Assembly (NCBI RefSeq): GCF_003008595.1
Contig: NZ_CP027671.1
Location: forward strand, 33,156-97,155
Direction: 5' to 3'
From: Simplicispira suum
GTDB lineage: Bacteria > Pseudomonadota > Gammaproteobacteria > Burkholderiales > Burkholderiaceae_C
DNA length: 64,000 nucleotides
Numbering within the stretch: position 1 is the stretch's first letter; the number at the start of each line of letters is the position of its first letter. The translations under genes and the position numbers were made by a program. The notes under the pieces were generated by a model. That model did no database searches. It was not told the DNA's origin and worked only from the letters and a program-made list of their open reading frames with translations. This document shows positions 35,493-44,625 of this stretch, one piece after another.

Positions 35493-36557
35493 ATGGCTAA
35501 CAAAGATCTAGTACGACGTGCACTAAGCGTCACGGCTAACATGCCCGCCAAACAAGCGAAGCCGGCAGTAGGTGAGGGTCCAAGCGCTGTCGCTAAGGAG
35601 TTCGCTAATGAGAGCCATCTCCAGGCTGTGCCAGTTCCGCGCACGGGCCCTGGCTCAATGCTTGCCTTTATGGCCGAGCAGTCCGAAGTCCATAAGGAGG
35701 TGGTTCGTCTGCGCGAACGAATTTCTGAATTTGATGGTGCCGATGTTGTGCGACGAATTGATCCCAACGAAATTACCGCCTCGAATTGGGCAAACCGAGA
35801 TGTATCGCATTTTGATACCGACGCGTTTGCTAAGCTTAAGGCTGAAATTGCCAATTCTGAGGGTAATGTCCAGCCCATCAAGGTAAGAGCGAAAAAGAAC
35901 CCAGATGGTGTTGGGGTGCCTTTCGAGATTGTTTATGGCCACCGCCGCCATAGAGCATGCTTAGAGCTGGGCATACCAGTTCTAGCATTGATTGAGAGCG
36001 ACATGGAGGACGCAGAATTATTTGTAGAGATGGAACGAGAGAATAGAGACCGTGAGGACCTTTCGGCATGGGAGCAAGGAGTCATGTATCAAAGAGCTCT
36101 TGATCAGAACCTCTTTCAGTCTGCGCGGCAGTTGGCCGTCGCAATCGAGCGGGACGTAAGCAACATTAGTCGAGCCATGGCGCTGGCGAAGTTGCCGGCC
36201 GATGTCATCCGAGCCTTTGGTTCCCCGTTGAATCTCCAGTTTCGTTGGGCAACTCCCCTGAGAGATGCTCATCAGCGAGATCCCGAAGGTCTTCTTGAAA
36301 AGGCACGGAAAGTCTCCGAAAGCACTCCTCGTCTGACCCCGGCAGAAGTTTTTTCGTTTCTGACTCGACCGCCTGTTGTCGAAGCAGCCTCGGCGAAGCG
36401 GCCGGTTGAATGGAAGGACTCGGACGGTAAGCGTCTAGCGCTACTCTCAACCGACAAGAAGGGGAGGGCGATACTTTCTTTTGCACAGGCTATTGAAGAG
36501 AGCGAACAGCGCAAGTTGATCAAGTTGATCGATGGTTTCCTAGGATCAAGGAGTTAA
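35493..36557 (+). CDS. parB: ParB/RepB/Spo0J-family partition protein
   Basis: A 354-residue CTPase-fold DNA-binding protein. The ParB/Srx N-terminal domain includes GNVQPIKVRAKKNPDG and the arginine patch EIVYGHRRHRACLELGIPV. The helix-turn-helix follows: NLFQSARQLAVAIERDVSNI, SRAMALAKLPADVIRAFGSP. The C-terminal dimerisation region ends LIKLIDGFLGSRS. AAGGAG precedes the ATG by about 8 bp. It acts with ParA and probably with the palindromes at 35294-35398. Confidence 0.93.
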   Translation: MANKDLVRRALSVTANMPAKQAKPAVGEGPSAVAKEFANESHLQAVPVPRTGPGSMLAFMAEQSEVHKEVVRLRERISEFDGADVVRRIDPNEITASNWANRDVSHFDTDAFAKLKAEIANSEGNVQPIKVRAKKNPDGVGVPFEIVYGHRRHRACLELGIPVLALIESDMEDAELFVEMERENRDREDLSAWEQGVMYQRALDQNLFQSARQLAVAIERDVSNISRAMALAKLPADVIRAFGSPLNLQFRWATPLRDAHQRDPEGLLEKARKVSESTPRLTPAEVFSFLTRPPVVEAASAKRPVEWKDSDGKRLALLSTDKKGRAILSFAQAIEESEQRKLIKLIDGFLGSRS

Positions 36558-36720
36558 AGGGACGCACGTTGGAGTAGGGGATTCCTGGAAAAATCTCGTA
36601 CTGCAAATCGGGTTTGATGCTCGGATTTCCGTATCGGGATGCCCCCCCAAGCGCTTGTTAAAGCACATCGATTTTATTGAAGGTAATATCGACACAGTCC
36701 ACTAAGCTTGGAGAAAAACG

Positions 36721-37080
36721 TTGCTCATCGCAGCGCCAGATGCGTTTTACGAGGCCCTGATCGTGAGTTTGCGCGCCCGCCTTTGTGCCCACGGATGGAG
36801 CGTTACGGACTTCGTTGGTGTGGCTGTACGAGTGATTGAAACGGTCACTGGACCCAAGGAGGCGCAGGCTTATCTCCTTAAGGTCGCCCCCCAGGGGCCG
36901 TTTGTGCTGTCGGGGACTTACTACAACGAGGGGCGGAACGTTTTGGCCAGAGTGATGATTCCTATTCGCCGGTTGGCAGCGCAGAACGAAATCGATGCCG
37001 CAGCGCAGAGCTTTGCACGCCAGTGCGACGCGATCATCGGCAATTCCAGCGATGTTCAGATCCTAAGGCGCCTGCGGTAG
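36721..37080 (+). CDS. Hypothetical protein, 119 residues
   Basis: Starts at a TTG with GGAG about 7 bp upstream (MLIAAPDAFYEALIVSLRAR). It is a compact alpha/beta-looking protein (GWSVTDFVGVAVRVIETVTG, PFVLSGTYYNEGRNVLARVM). No family is recognised. It lies 163 bp after parB on the same strand and may be a plasmid-backbone accessory gene. The interval 37081-37312 holds nothing recognisable. Confidence 0.55.
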   Translation: MLIAAPDAFYEALIVSLRARLCAHGWSVTDFVGVAVRVIETVTGPKEAQAYLLKVAPQGPFVLSGTYYNEGRNVLARVMIPIRRLAAQNEIDAAAQSFARQCDAIIGNSSDVQILRRLR

Positions 37081-37312
37081 CTCGCACGCTGGCGCCATCC
37101 ATGTCAGCAGACAGGCTGGATCCGCCACTCTTTGGGTCCGTTGCCATAGAGTGATCCGGACATCCCAGTCCGGATGCTGCATGTGATACCCAGCCGCCGC
37201 GCCTTCGATGTTGGGGGTCGCTATCGACTAGGGCCGCTCTTAGCACGCCTTTTTGATCGTGAGCTGTGAGAGTGTATGCAGGACTCTCAACGGGTGCCAT
37301 CAGAGATTTTTT

Positions 37313-37573
37313 CTAAGAGTCTCGGCTCGCTGGGCTCCCAAGAAACGCCTCGTTTTCGCCAAGCCGATGTATCACTTCATCGAGAGAAATTGCTCTGGTA
37401 CGCCCCGCCCGACTGTCGATCAGGCGCTGCTCGGCCAGGTACAAATTCTCCAGGTCATCCAGATGCTCTCGGATGGCTTCGAGCATGTAAAAGGTCTTGG
37501 AACGGCCAGTCTTCACGGCCAGGTCGCCCAGGCGCTTGTCTAAGTCTTCAGGCAACCGCAGCGATACCGACAT
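37313..37573 (-). CDS. Ribbon-helix-helix antitoxin (RelB/CopG type), orphan
   Basis: An 86-residue protein from ATG 37573, which has GGAGG directly upstream; an earlier ATG at 37594 is less likely. MSVSLRLPEDLDKRLGDLAV and KTGRSKTFYMLEAIREHLDD form the RHH fold, and the C-terminal tail (LYLAEQRLIDSRAG, SLDEVIHRLGENEAFL) is the usual toxin-binding part of RelB-like antitoxins. No RelE toxin frame follows downstream. Confidence 0.82.
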   Translation of the reverse strand: MSVSLRLPEDLDKRLGDLAVKTGRSKTFYMLEAIREHLDDLENLYLAEQRLIDSRAGRTRAISLDEVIHRLGENEAFLGSPASRDS

Positions 37574-37698
37574 TCCACCCTCCATGAGATTCATTTCTTG
37601 TCGAAGCCCCGAGCATAGCGCCAGCGCGCCCCGTTGGCCGCTGCCGGGTTGATTAAATGCCTTGTTTGATGCAAACTATATACTCATATGAGGCGCTT

Positions 37699-38259
37699 AT
37701 GAACAAAATTCGCGAAAATCCCTCTGCTTACAAAGGGGTGCAACCGGCTCTAAAAGTACGGCAACTTGTCGAGCCTGAGGTTCGGCCACAGCAAAAGCGG
37801 ATAGCGAAAAACGCGCGCCCGAATGCCAAGATCGCAAACTATTTGCGGGTATATAAGGCGGATCCGTACACCCTCGTGAAATGGGTAAAGCTCGGTGTCG
37901 AGGCATCGACCATCAGAGAACTAGCTGACAGTATGGGGATGCCCAAGGATAAGCTTTACATCACTTTGGGGCTTCCTCGCGCCAGTGTGCAGCGCAAGGC
38001 GAGCCAGGATAAGAGGTTGTCGCCAGATGCGTCCTCGCGGGTCCTTGGCATGAAGCGTCTGATTGGGCAAGTCCAATCCATCGTGGAGGAGTCCGGCAAT
38101 CTAAAAGGGTTCGACGCTGCGGCGTGGGTGGCGACATGGCTTGATCAAGAGGCAGAGGTACTGGGGGGGCAAAAGCCCAGCAAATTTATGGACACGCCAG
38201 AGGGACAGCTGTTGGTCTCTCAGCTCATAGCGCGCACCCAGAGCGGGGCCTACTCCTGA
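37699..38259 (+). CDS. Xre/MbcA/ParS-type antitoxin of RES-Xre module
   Basis: About 186 residues from ATG 37699 (MNKIRENPSAYKGVQPALKV). Upstream in-frame starts (37657, 37669) overlap a TATACT-like -10 and the palindrome CTCATATGAG at 37683-37692, so the downstream start is preferred. The C-terminal toxin-binding region reads VLGMKRLIGQVQSIVEESGN, FDAAAWVATWLDQEAEVLGG and GQLLVSQLIARTQSGAYS. It is translationally coupled to the RES toxin (TGATG overlap at 38259). The antitoxin normally binds and blocks the NAD-degrading toxin and represses the operon. Confidence 0.88.
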   Translation: MNKIRENPSAYKGVQPALKVRQLVEPEVRPQQKRIAKNARPNAKIANYLRVYKADPYTLVKWVKLGVEASTIRELADSMGMPKDKLYITLGLPRASVQRKASQDKRLSPDASSRVLGMKRLIGQVQSIVEESGNLKGFDAAAWVATWLDQEAEVLGGQKPSKFMDTPEGQLLVSQLIARTQSGAYS

Positions 38260-38732
38260 TGCCTTACGTTTGGCGAATTGGCACGGACACGCCAGATTAC
38301 ACCTCGGACGATCTGTCGGGTATCGGAGCTGAAAAAACCGGGGGGAGATGGAACAGGAAAGGGCATCCTGTGCTGTATACGGCATCCAGCATTTCTCTGG
38401 CCGCGTTAGAAACGCTGGGGCACCTTGGGACCGGCGGGCTGCCTCTCAATCGGTATTTGGTGCGGATTGAGGTGCCTGATGATGTCTGGAATGCGCGAGA
38501 ACGAAAGCCTGCCCTGACGCTGCCGGTGGGGTGGGATGCGAGACCAGAGGGAATGGTGTCGTTGGATCTGGGTGATCAGTGGCTCAAGGAGCTGAGCAGC
38601 GTGTTGTTGGAAGTGCCCTCAGTCGTCGTCCCGGAAGAGAACAACGTACTCGTGAACCCGCGCCATCCTCACGCTGGCAAGATCACTGCGACCAAAATGC
38701 GGCTCTGGCAATACGACCAGCGTATTCGCTGA
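38259..38732 (+). CDS. RES-domain toxin (NAD-depleting)
   Basis: A 157-residue protein with the RES fold: WRIGTDTPDYTSDDLSGIGA, then KTGGRWNRKGHPVLYTASSI (conserved Gly-Gly-Arg-Trp-Asn and Tyr), SLAALETLGHLGTGGLPLNR (conserved Glu) and a C-terminal VPEENNVLVNPRHPHAGKIT. Family members consume NAD and stall growth; the key Arg, Tyr and Glu positions look intact. It is directly coupled to its antitoxin. Confidence 0.9.
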   Translation: MPYVWRIGTDTPDYTSDDLSGIGAEKTGGRWNRKGHPVLYTASSISLAALETLGHLGTGGLPLNRYLVRIEVPDDVWNARERKPALTLPVGWDARPEGMVSLDLGDQWLKELSSVLLEVPSVVVPEENNVLVNPRHPHAGKITATKMRLWQYDQRIR

Positions 38733-38935
38733 GAGGGATCATCGAGAGGCCCGCCTGGTAGCCTACTGCCGCAGGCACTTTTCCACGTACGTCTCAGTGA
38801 TCCCGTTCTGCCAACTCTGAGCTGAAGAGAGAGCGAGCCAACCCAACAGTAAAGAAAGAGCAACGGTCGCAATAAAAATGGCTGGGCAAAATCTGTTTTA
38901 GCGGGCGTACCGGCGTTTCGTGGCTGCCTACCCAG

Positions 38936-38975
38936 CAGTGGACAGAAGTTTGTTTGAACAAACTTCTGTCCACTG
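38936..38975. repeat. Perfect 40-bp palindrome, with partial second copy
   Basis: Arms of 19 bp (CAGTGGACAGAAGTTTGTT and its reverse complement) are separated only by TG. A shortened copy, CAGAAGTTTGTTTGAACAAA, follows at 38998-39019. The region 38733-39241 otherwise has no gene. There is no T-run, so it is not a typical terminator. Confidence 0.85.
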
Positions 38976-39241
38976 CTTCTGAGCTGCTTACCCGCACAGA
39001 AGTTTGTTTGAACAAACCAGGGTCAAGGGGCACAGGGGAGGCATAAATGCGCGCCGAGTCGAAGCAGCCTTCATAGCAGCAGCACTAGAAGCAAGAAGGC
39101 CGCGCCAACCACCATCACGATGCCTTGACGTGGCGCCGCCCGACTGCGACTCACCCTCGAACCCCTGCGCCCCCGTCGCATTCTTCATCTACCTCGCATG
39201 TCAAATTTCCCGATGACAAGGTCGTTGCAGCGCGCTGATGC

Positions 39242-40279
39242 TCATCTTGCAAATTGCGCCAGCGGATTGAGGCCCGCCTGAATGCTTTGCCTGACAGCTT
39301 CCAAATCCACGGCCCCGTCCACAGGGGGTGGATTGCTTAGAAACTCTTCAATCAACTCAAGCAGCATGTCCAGCGGAGTGTCCTCAAACCAGACATCCGC
39401 AGGGTGCTTGCCATTGGCCAACATCCTGCGCAGCAGAGAGACCAGTCGGTTGCTCTTGCTCCAGTGCTCTTTGCCCAAGTGTTTGAACAGATCGCGTCGT
39501 CGGCGGTAAGGGTAGCCTTCGTCCACGCGCGCGCGGGCGCACTCCATGTGGATACCGGCGATGGCCCCGTCAAATGTGGCCCATGCGGAGGGTGCCATTG
39601 CGTACGGAGGAAAACGCACAAAGCCACCGGACCTCATGTGGGTGGGCCCCTGCATCAGTGAAGCAAGACGCATCGTCTCGATGGCCAGCAGGCCGGAGCC
39701 CACATCCTGGTACAGGCCATCATCGCCACCCAGGAGTAGCCAGTTGAACATTCCTTGCCTTGCGATCGAGACCACATCGGACGCATCTTTGAGGCGGTTG
39801 ACGCGCGCCGACATGATGCACAGGTTGCCGGGGACGTAGCCGAGCTGGTTGTTCAGGCGATCGACGGACCAATCGGTGTCGGTCATCGTTCCCTGTGTCA
39901 GGTTGACGCCGGAGACTGGGCACACGGTCACCGTGATGCTCTTGAGGTATTCCTTGGTCAATGCGGAGCTGACCGGGATGCCTCGGTGGTAGGCGTTCTT
40001 GCGCAGAGTCAGGAGCTTGCGGAGATACACGTCCGCAGTTCTTGGTGGTTGGCGCTTGCCGTGCTCGAACCCCCGGACCATCTCGGTGCAAGTAGTGTCA
40101 GGGTCAATGCTCAAGCCGTGGCTGGCCAAGTCCTGGCCGAGCTGGAAGGCGTAGCGGTCGGAGAGGGAGTCTTCCCTGTCCATTTCTGCATCCCGCTGGT
40201 CCATCTCTGCAAGATAGTCGGGGCGATCGTTCCAGTAGCGCAAGGGGTTGTGCAGGGTTTCTTTGTCTGGTGCTTCCAT
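39242..40279 (-). CDS. Hypothetical protein with HNH-like motif
   Basis: About 345 residues; ATG 40279 is favoured over 40288 because AAGAGG lies about 8 bp before it. Residues about 115-165 read VTVCPVSGVNLTQGTMTDTD followed by WSVDRLNNQLGYVPGNLCIM and SARVNRLKD. This matches the pattern (S-hydrophobic-DR, GY-GN, S-R-N-LK) of phage HNH/endonuclease VII-like proteins. The remainder is helical and unassigned. It lies 46 bp downstream of the GIY-YIG-like gene on the same strand, so the two are probably co-transcribed. Nuclease activity is inference. Confidence 0.6.
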   Translation of the reverse strand: MEAPDKETLHNPLRYWNDRPDYLAEMDQRDAEMDREDSLSDRYAFQLGQDLASHGLSIDPDTTCTEMVRGFEHGKRQPPRTADVYLRKLLTLRKNAYHRGIPVSSALTKEYLKSITVTVCPVSGVNLTQGTMTDTDWSVDRLNNQLGYVPGNLCIMSARVNRLKDASDVVSIARQGMFNWLLLGGDDGLYQDVGSGLLAIETMRLASLMQGPTHMRSGGFVRFPPYAMAPSAWATFDGAIAGIHMECARARVDEGYPYRRRRDLFKHLGKEHWSKSNRLVSLLRRMLANGKHPADVWFEDTPLDMLLELIEEFLSNPPPVDGAVDLEAVRQSIQAGLNPLAQFAR

Positions 40280-40325
40280 GGGGTTCATCCTCTTGGACTG
40301 TGGAGTTGGCGGTTGGTGTTGGGGC

Positions 40326-40853
40326 TCAGCGGCGCGCGTTCCAGTCGGGATTGAGCTTGTTGACCAGGGCCTGCTCGACCAGCGGCAAGAAAATGGTGGG
40401 ATCGGTCATGCCCGGCAACCCAAGTTGCATGAATACCTCGGGTGCGATTTCCATCAAGGGCACGTAGCGCAGGGGGTATTCGCGGGATTCGCCTCCTTGG
40501 AGCCCTTTGGCGATGTTGAACACGCAACCGCCGCTCTTGGTGGAGTGCGTCCAGTAGTGCTTGGCTGTGCCGCCGATGCCGGGGCGTACCCAGCGCTGAA
40601 TCACCTGGTCTTCGAGCGACTTGCCCACGTAGCGCACCTGGCCACAGTCGTCGGTCACGAAGTAGATGTAAGGGCCACCCAGGCGGGAGGTTTCAAGGGC
40701 CTTGGTGTTGCGCCCGTTTGTGGGCAACGGGGCAAGGATCGGGTACTCGTGGTGGGCGAAGTCGCGTTTGTTGCGGCGGAAGGTTCCGGCTTCGACTTTA
40801 TTGAAGGTCCAGGCGGCGTAGGTCTTGAGTTGGCTGGGCAGTTGGCTAGGCAT
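40326..40853 (-). CDS. GIY-YIG-like protein
   Basis: A 175-residue protein. The segment GGPYIYFVTDDCGQVRYVGK followed by SLEDQVIQRWVRPG has the form of a GIY-YIG nuclease start: the YIYFV strand replaces GIYxI, a YVGKS turn follows, then a helix with Arg. A downstream Glu (AFLPLVEQALVNKLNPDWN-type, EQALVNKLNP) is in the usual catalytic position. The 70-residue N-terminal part is not recognised. It forms an apparent two-gene unit with the HNH-like gene. Confidence 0.6.
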   Translation of the reverse strand: MPSQLPSQLKTYAAWTFNKVEAGTFRRNKRDFAHHEYPILAPLPTNGRNTKALETSRLGGPYIYFVTDDCGQVRYVGKSLEDQVIQRWVRPGIGGTAKHYWTHSTKSGGCVFNIAKGLQGGESREYPLRYVPLMEIAPEVFMQLGLPGMTDPTIFLPLVEQALVNKLNPDWNARR

Positions 40854-40995
40854 GGTGCGTTCCTTGAGCAGTGGGTTTCAGAGCTGTATCGAGTGCGGGC
40901 GCAGCCTGCAAGCCGGTTAGGGCCGTCAGTTGCTAGGCACAAAACAGACTGTGAAGGACAAGTTTAGGCTCTGCTGCGCGGTCAAGACGCAATAA

Positions 40996-41526
40996 CTATG
41001 GCCAAGGAATATTTTTTTTCTGACACAACGCCTGCTCTGCGCTGTATACGCGTTCCAGCCAATAATTGATCTGCTGAAGCTCGGTGCTCGTGGCGCCGGA
41101 AATGAGCTTCGGAGCCACTCGGTCCAGGAGGGCCGTAATCGTGGATTCGGCTACTTCAGCCTTGGTCAATCGATCAAGGACCGCCCGCAGGTGCTGGCGC
41201 AGACTTCTCCGACCAATCAACGGGGCGTCGATCCCAGATTCGACTATTGCCATCTTGACCATCTTCAATTCTTGGTCCTCCGGCACGAGAGAGTGGCGGC
41301 GTCCACCATGCTGGAGCGGCATTTGCCCACGAATAAACCGGTTGCGCGTGCGCGAGACCCAATACCGATCGCGGCCGAGCATCAGGGCGGTCTGAGCCAG
41401 CGTGAGGCCTGCAAGCGGCAGGAGGTAGGCCTGTGCCGCACGCATCTCTTCGATGTCCGAAGTCTCTTGCAAGATCCGGTGAGCGCGCTGTTCAGCGCCA
41501 GCAGAGTGGTTGACTGGACGGGGCAT
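40996..41526 (-). CDS. Helix-turn-helix protein, IS630-like DNA-binding domain only
   Basis: A 176-residue protein. AYLLPLAGLTLAQTALMLGR followed by DRYWVSRTRNRFIRGQ is a HTH like the N-terminus of IS630-type transposases. RRSLRQHLRAVLDRLTKAEV and AESTITALLDRVAPKLI resemble the second winged-helix. No DDE catalytic domain follows, so it may be a domesticated DNA-binding protein. It appears intact and stands alone. Confidence 0.55.
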   Translation of the reverse strand: MPRPVNHSAGAEQRAHRILQETSDIEEMRAAQAYLLPLAGLTLAQTALMLGRDRYWVSRTRNRFIRGQMPLQHGGRRHSLVPEDQELKMVKMAIVESGIDAPLIGRRSLRQHLRAVLDRLTKAEVAESTITALLDRVAPKLISGATSTELQQINYWLERVYSAEQALCQKKNIPWP

Positions 41527-41657
41527 GGTGTCCTAGATAGGGCAGGGGGCGACGACCACCCATCATGGTACGCGGGCCGCAGCTCGCGAGAGCCCAAATG
41601 GAAACTCTCTGGACGATGGCCCGCCCGCGCTGTCATGTACGCGGGTGCACCCGGCTA

Positions 41658-42539
41658 TCAAGTCTTTTCGGGTGGAGCGCGAAGTAGGGTGTGCTCGCTC
41701 AGGTTGTCGAGGTTGACCAGGTGAGCCGCGCGCCAGTTGAGCTTGGCTGTCGCAGCTGGAGAGTACATTGAAATGACCCGCGCAGAGCCGTCGAGAGCAT
41801 GCTGCGCTTCTTCGGGACTGGCAAAGCAGACGATGAGGGGCGCTGCCTGCGCGAGGTTGCGGGCAATGGATCCATGGATTGATTCGCCCGGAGCATCCAT
41901 GGGGATGCCTTGCCATTCGGAGCGGAAGAGTTCTTTCGCGCGTTCTACGGTGCGCTGCCGGGGCGCTGTGTGGCTCCAAAGTTCGAAAGCTCGGGCCATC
42001 GAGGCCGATGGGGCGCTACGCGGCAGAGCAGGGCGATCGAATACGACGATTTCCCCAGCTGCAGGCTGGTATGGGCGCGTGAACCATCGGTACAAGCCGA
42101 CATCCACGACGCAGCCACCCGACAACTTGCAGAAATGCTTGGCAAGCAGCGTCTTTCCGCTTCCTGGTCCTCCTACAAGCGCGATGAACTCAAGCTCTCC
42201 AGGTGTTCGCGCCGCGACGGCTTTTGCGAGCAACGCGGTGGCCCGGTGTTGCCAGGCGCCATCGAATTGAGGAGGGAGTTCCTTGGGAAAACGAGAGCCC
42301 GTCGTGATCGCTTCGCTGCTGAGGTATTCCTGGATATCAGGGATGGACCACGTGGCCAGCTTGGGAGCTTTGGCCTGCGCTAACAGGGCGTGATGGTTGG
42401 AGGCGCCAAGGAGGCGAGCCGCCAGGTTGAGCGCTGCACCCTTCGTAGGCTGCAGGCCTTCTGCAACCAGATTTCGAGCCAAGCGATCGACGTCCACGGT
42501 CTTGGCAAACACCGTGTCTTTTGCAATGAAAAATTCCAC
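41658..42539 (-). CDS. P-loop ATPase with glyoxalase-related N-terminal motif
   Basis: The GTG at 42539 has AAGGAG 5 bp upstream, which favours it over an ATG at 42605; about 293 residues. Residues 15-55 (DVDRLARNLVAEGLQPTKGA, ALNLAARLLGASNHHALLAQ) match a small helical motif seen beside plasmid ATPases. Walker A GGPGSGKT is at 123-130, and a Walker-B-like IVVFDRPALP sits near 160. The middle is helical, with no further known domain. Function unknown; single-gene unit. Confidence 0.6.
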   Translation of the reverse strand: MEFFIAKDTVFAKTVDVDRLARNLVAEGLQPTKGAALNLAARLLGASNHHALLAQAKAPKLATWSIPDIQEYLSSEAITTGSRFPKELPPQFDGAWQHRATALLAKAVAARTPGELEFIALVGGPGSGKTLLAKHFCKLSGGCVVDVGLYRWFTRPYQPAAGEIVVFDRPALPRSAPSASMARAFELWSHTAPRQRTVERAKELFRSEWQGIPMDAPGESIHGSIARNLAQAAPLIVCFASPEEAQHALDGSARVISMYSPAATAKLNWRAAHLVNLDNLSEHTLLRAPPEKT

Positions 42540-42984
42540 AAAAACTCCTTCTCGGGCAATGAGAGCTTCTCGGCACGTATGTCGATTTGAGCGGGCGCTG
42601 CGCAACGCTCCACGGAGCCCTGAAAGGGTAGGTGGTCATGCGAAAACAGGAGTCGGAACAATGCGGCTTCTCGGCCCCCAGTGGCAGAAAGCCATGCGCC
42701 CGGAGTTTGCGCTGCGGATTCTACGGGGGCGCCCAGAAAAGCGCCAGGGATACCACGCGTCCCTCCAAAAAACAGCCATTCGGATTACATGCCCGCCGCT
42801 GTTACGGCGCATGCACCCGGGACAGCGGGCGGAATTTCGTGAGTGCTTCGCACTACAAAAAGGACGCGCGTCCCGCCTCAGAGTGAGTGCTCGGGGATGT
42901 CTCGTCGGCGCAGGGCAGGGTGCATGCCTTGGCGCGCTGGCCAGGCGGTGTGCTGCCTGCACTGCGTGCAACATCCTTTCGGGC
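42540..42984. other. Intergenic, no gene seen
   Basis: About 445 bp. Overlapping short frames on both strands have no recognisable features. Confidence 0.4.
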
Positions 42985-44583
42985 TTAAAACGATTCCCAG
43001 TCCTTGCTGGATTCGGAAGGGGCGTTTGCGCCTCGGGAGGTCTTGGTCACTAGAGGGTCGCTTGGACGGGCTCGCGCGGGCGCCATATCGGCCGTAGGCC
43101 GGGCGAGAGCCCTGGGGCGAGGGATGGGTGTGAGTGGGGCTGTCGCGGGCGGTGTGGGGGCCGCAGGACGCGCCGATGGGGGGTTCGGCAGGCGGGCGGC
43201 AGCGGGAGTGTTTGCGCCCAGCCGGAAAACGGCCACGGACTGCACCAAGTCATCCGCTTGGCCCTTGAGGCTGGTAGCTGCTGCAGCCATTTCTTCGACC
43301 AATGCAGCGTTTTGCTGAGTGGCTTGGTCCATTTGGGTGATCGCCTCACCGACTTGGCCAACACCGGCGCTTTGTTCGCTGCTGGCGGCGCTGATCTCCG
43401 CGACGATATCGGTCACGCGGCGGATGGCGGCGACGACGTCATTCATGGTCGCGCCAGCCTTGTTTACTTGCTCATTGCCTTGCTCGACGCGCTCGACGCT
43501 GGTGGAGATCAGGGACTTGATTTCCTTGGCAGCATCCGCGCTACGCCCAGCAAGGTTGCGCACTTCACTGGCCACCACAGCAAAGCCCCTGCCTTGTTCG
43601 CCAGCCCGTGCGGCTTCAACGGCCGCGTTCAGCGCAAGGATGTTGGTCTGAAAAGCAATGCTGTCGATGACACCAATGATGTCGGAGATCCTGTGGCTGC
43701 TGTCGTTGATGCCCTTCATGGTCTCGACGACCAGGGCAACCATTTCGCCACCCTGGTGCGCGACGCCCGAGGCGGTCTCGGCCAGTTGACTTGCTTGGCG
43801 GGCGTTGTCCGCGTTCTGGCGTACGGTGCTGCCGACCTGTTCCATGGATGCAGCCGTCTCTTCGAGTGCGCTGGCTTGTTGTTCGGTTCGTGCCGATAGG
43901 TCGTTGTTGCCTTGTGCTATCTCAGCGCTCGCGGTGGCCACGCTCTCGGAGCCTTCGCGTACCTGGGTCACGATGTTCGCAACGCTATCGCGCATGGCCT
44001 TGATGCCATGCATGACGCTGTGTTCCTTCGCGGGGGGAATGTCTACAGCCAGGTCGCCTTGAGAGATTCTGTCGGTGATCGAGTTGAGGAGTTGGGGCTC
44101 GCCACCCAGTTGCGTGAGAATGCCGCGCGTTATCCACCAGCCAATGAATCCCAAGATCAGCGTGAGCGCGAGCGCAAGTAAGCCCGCTTCACGCACCCGG
44201 CCCATGAAGGTGCTCTGGACCGTGTCCACATAAACACCGGAACCCAGCACCCAACCCCACGGCTCAAAACCTTTGACGAAAGAGACTTTCGGCACGGGCT
44301 CTGTGTTGCCAGGCTTGGGCCAAAGATAACTTACGAAGCCAGATCCGCTTTTCTTTACCGTATTGACGAATTCGACAAACAGAAATTTTCCGGTCGGGTC
44401 TTTATTGCCACTGAGATCTTGGCCCTCCAGTACCGGCCTGCGTTGTTTCGTTTCCTCGCGCCAAGGATGCCGAGGGCAGCGGATATCGAAATAGCCCACC
44501 GCCTTGCTACAAATAAAGCCATTCGAGGTGCTCTGTCGCGCCGCGTTCAACCATGGATTCGATGATTGCCGTGAATTGGGCAA
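42985..44583 (-). pseudogene. Methyl-accepting chemotaxis protein, N-terminally truncated
   Basis: A 532-residue frame that starts inside the periplasmic Cache-type sensor ([40 protein letters not shown]). It continues through one membrane helix ([20 protein letters not shown]), HAMP and the signalling hairpin [20 protein letters not shown] followed by [20 protein letters not shown]. It ends in a Pro/Ala linker and the pentapeptide DWESF, a CheR/CheB tether. The first transmembrane helix and early sensor are missing, so it is probably non-functional as a receptor unless it starts elsewhere. Confidence 0.85.
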
Positions 44584-44625
44584 CTGAAAGCGATCCGCTG
44601 CCCTGTGAAAGGTACGCCGAGACCA

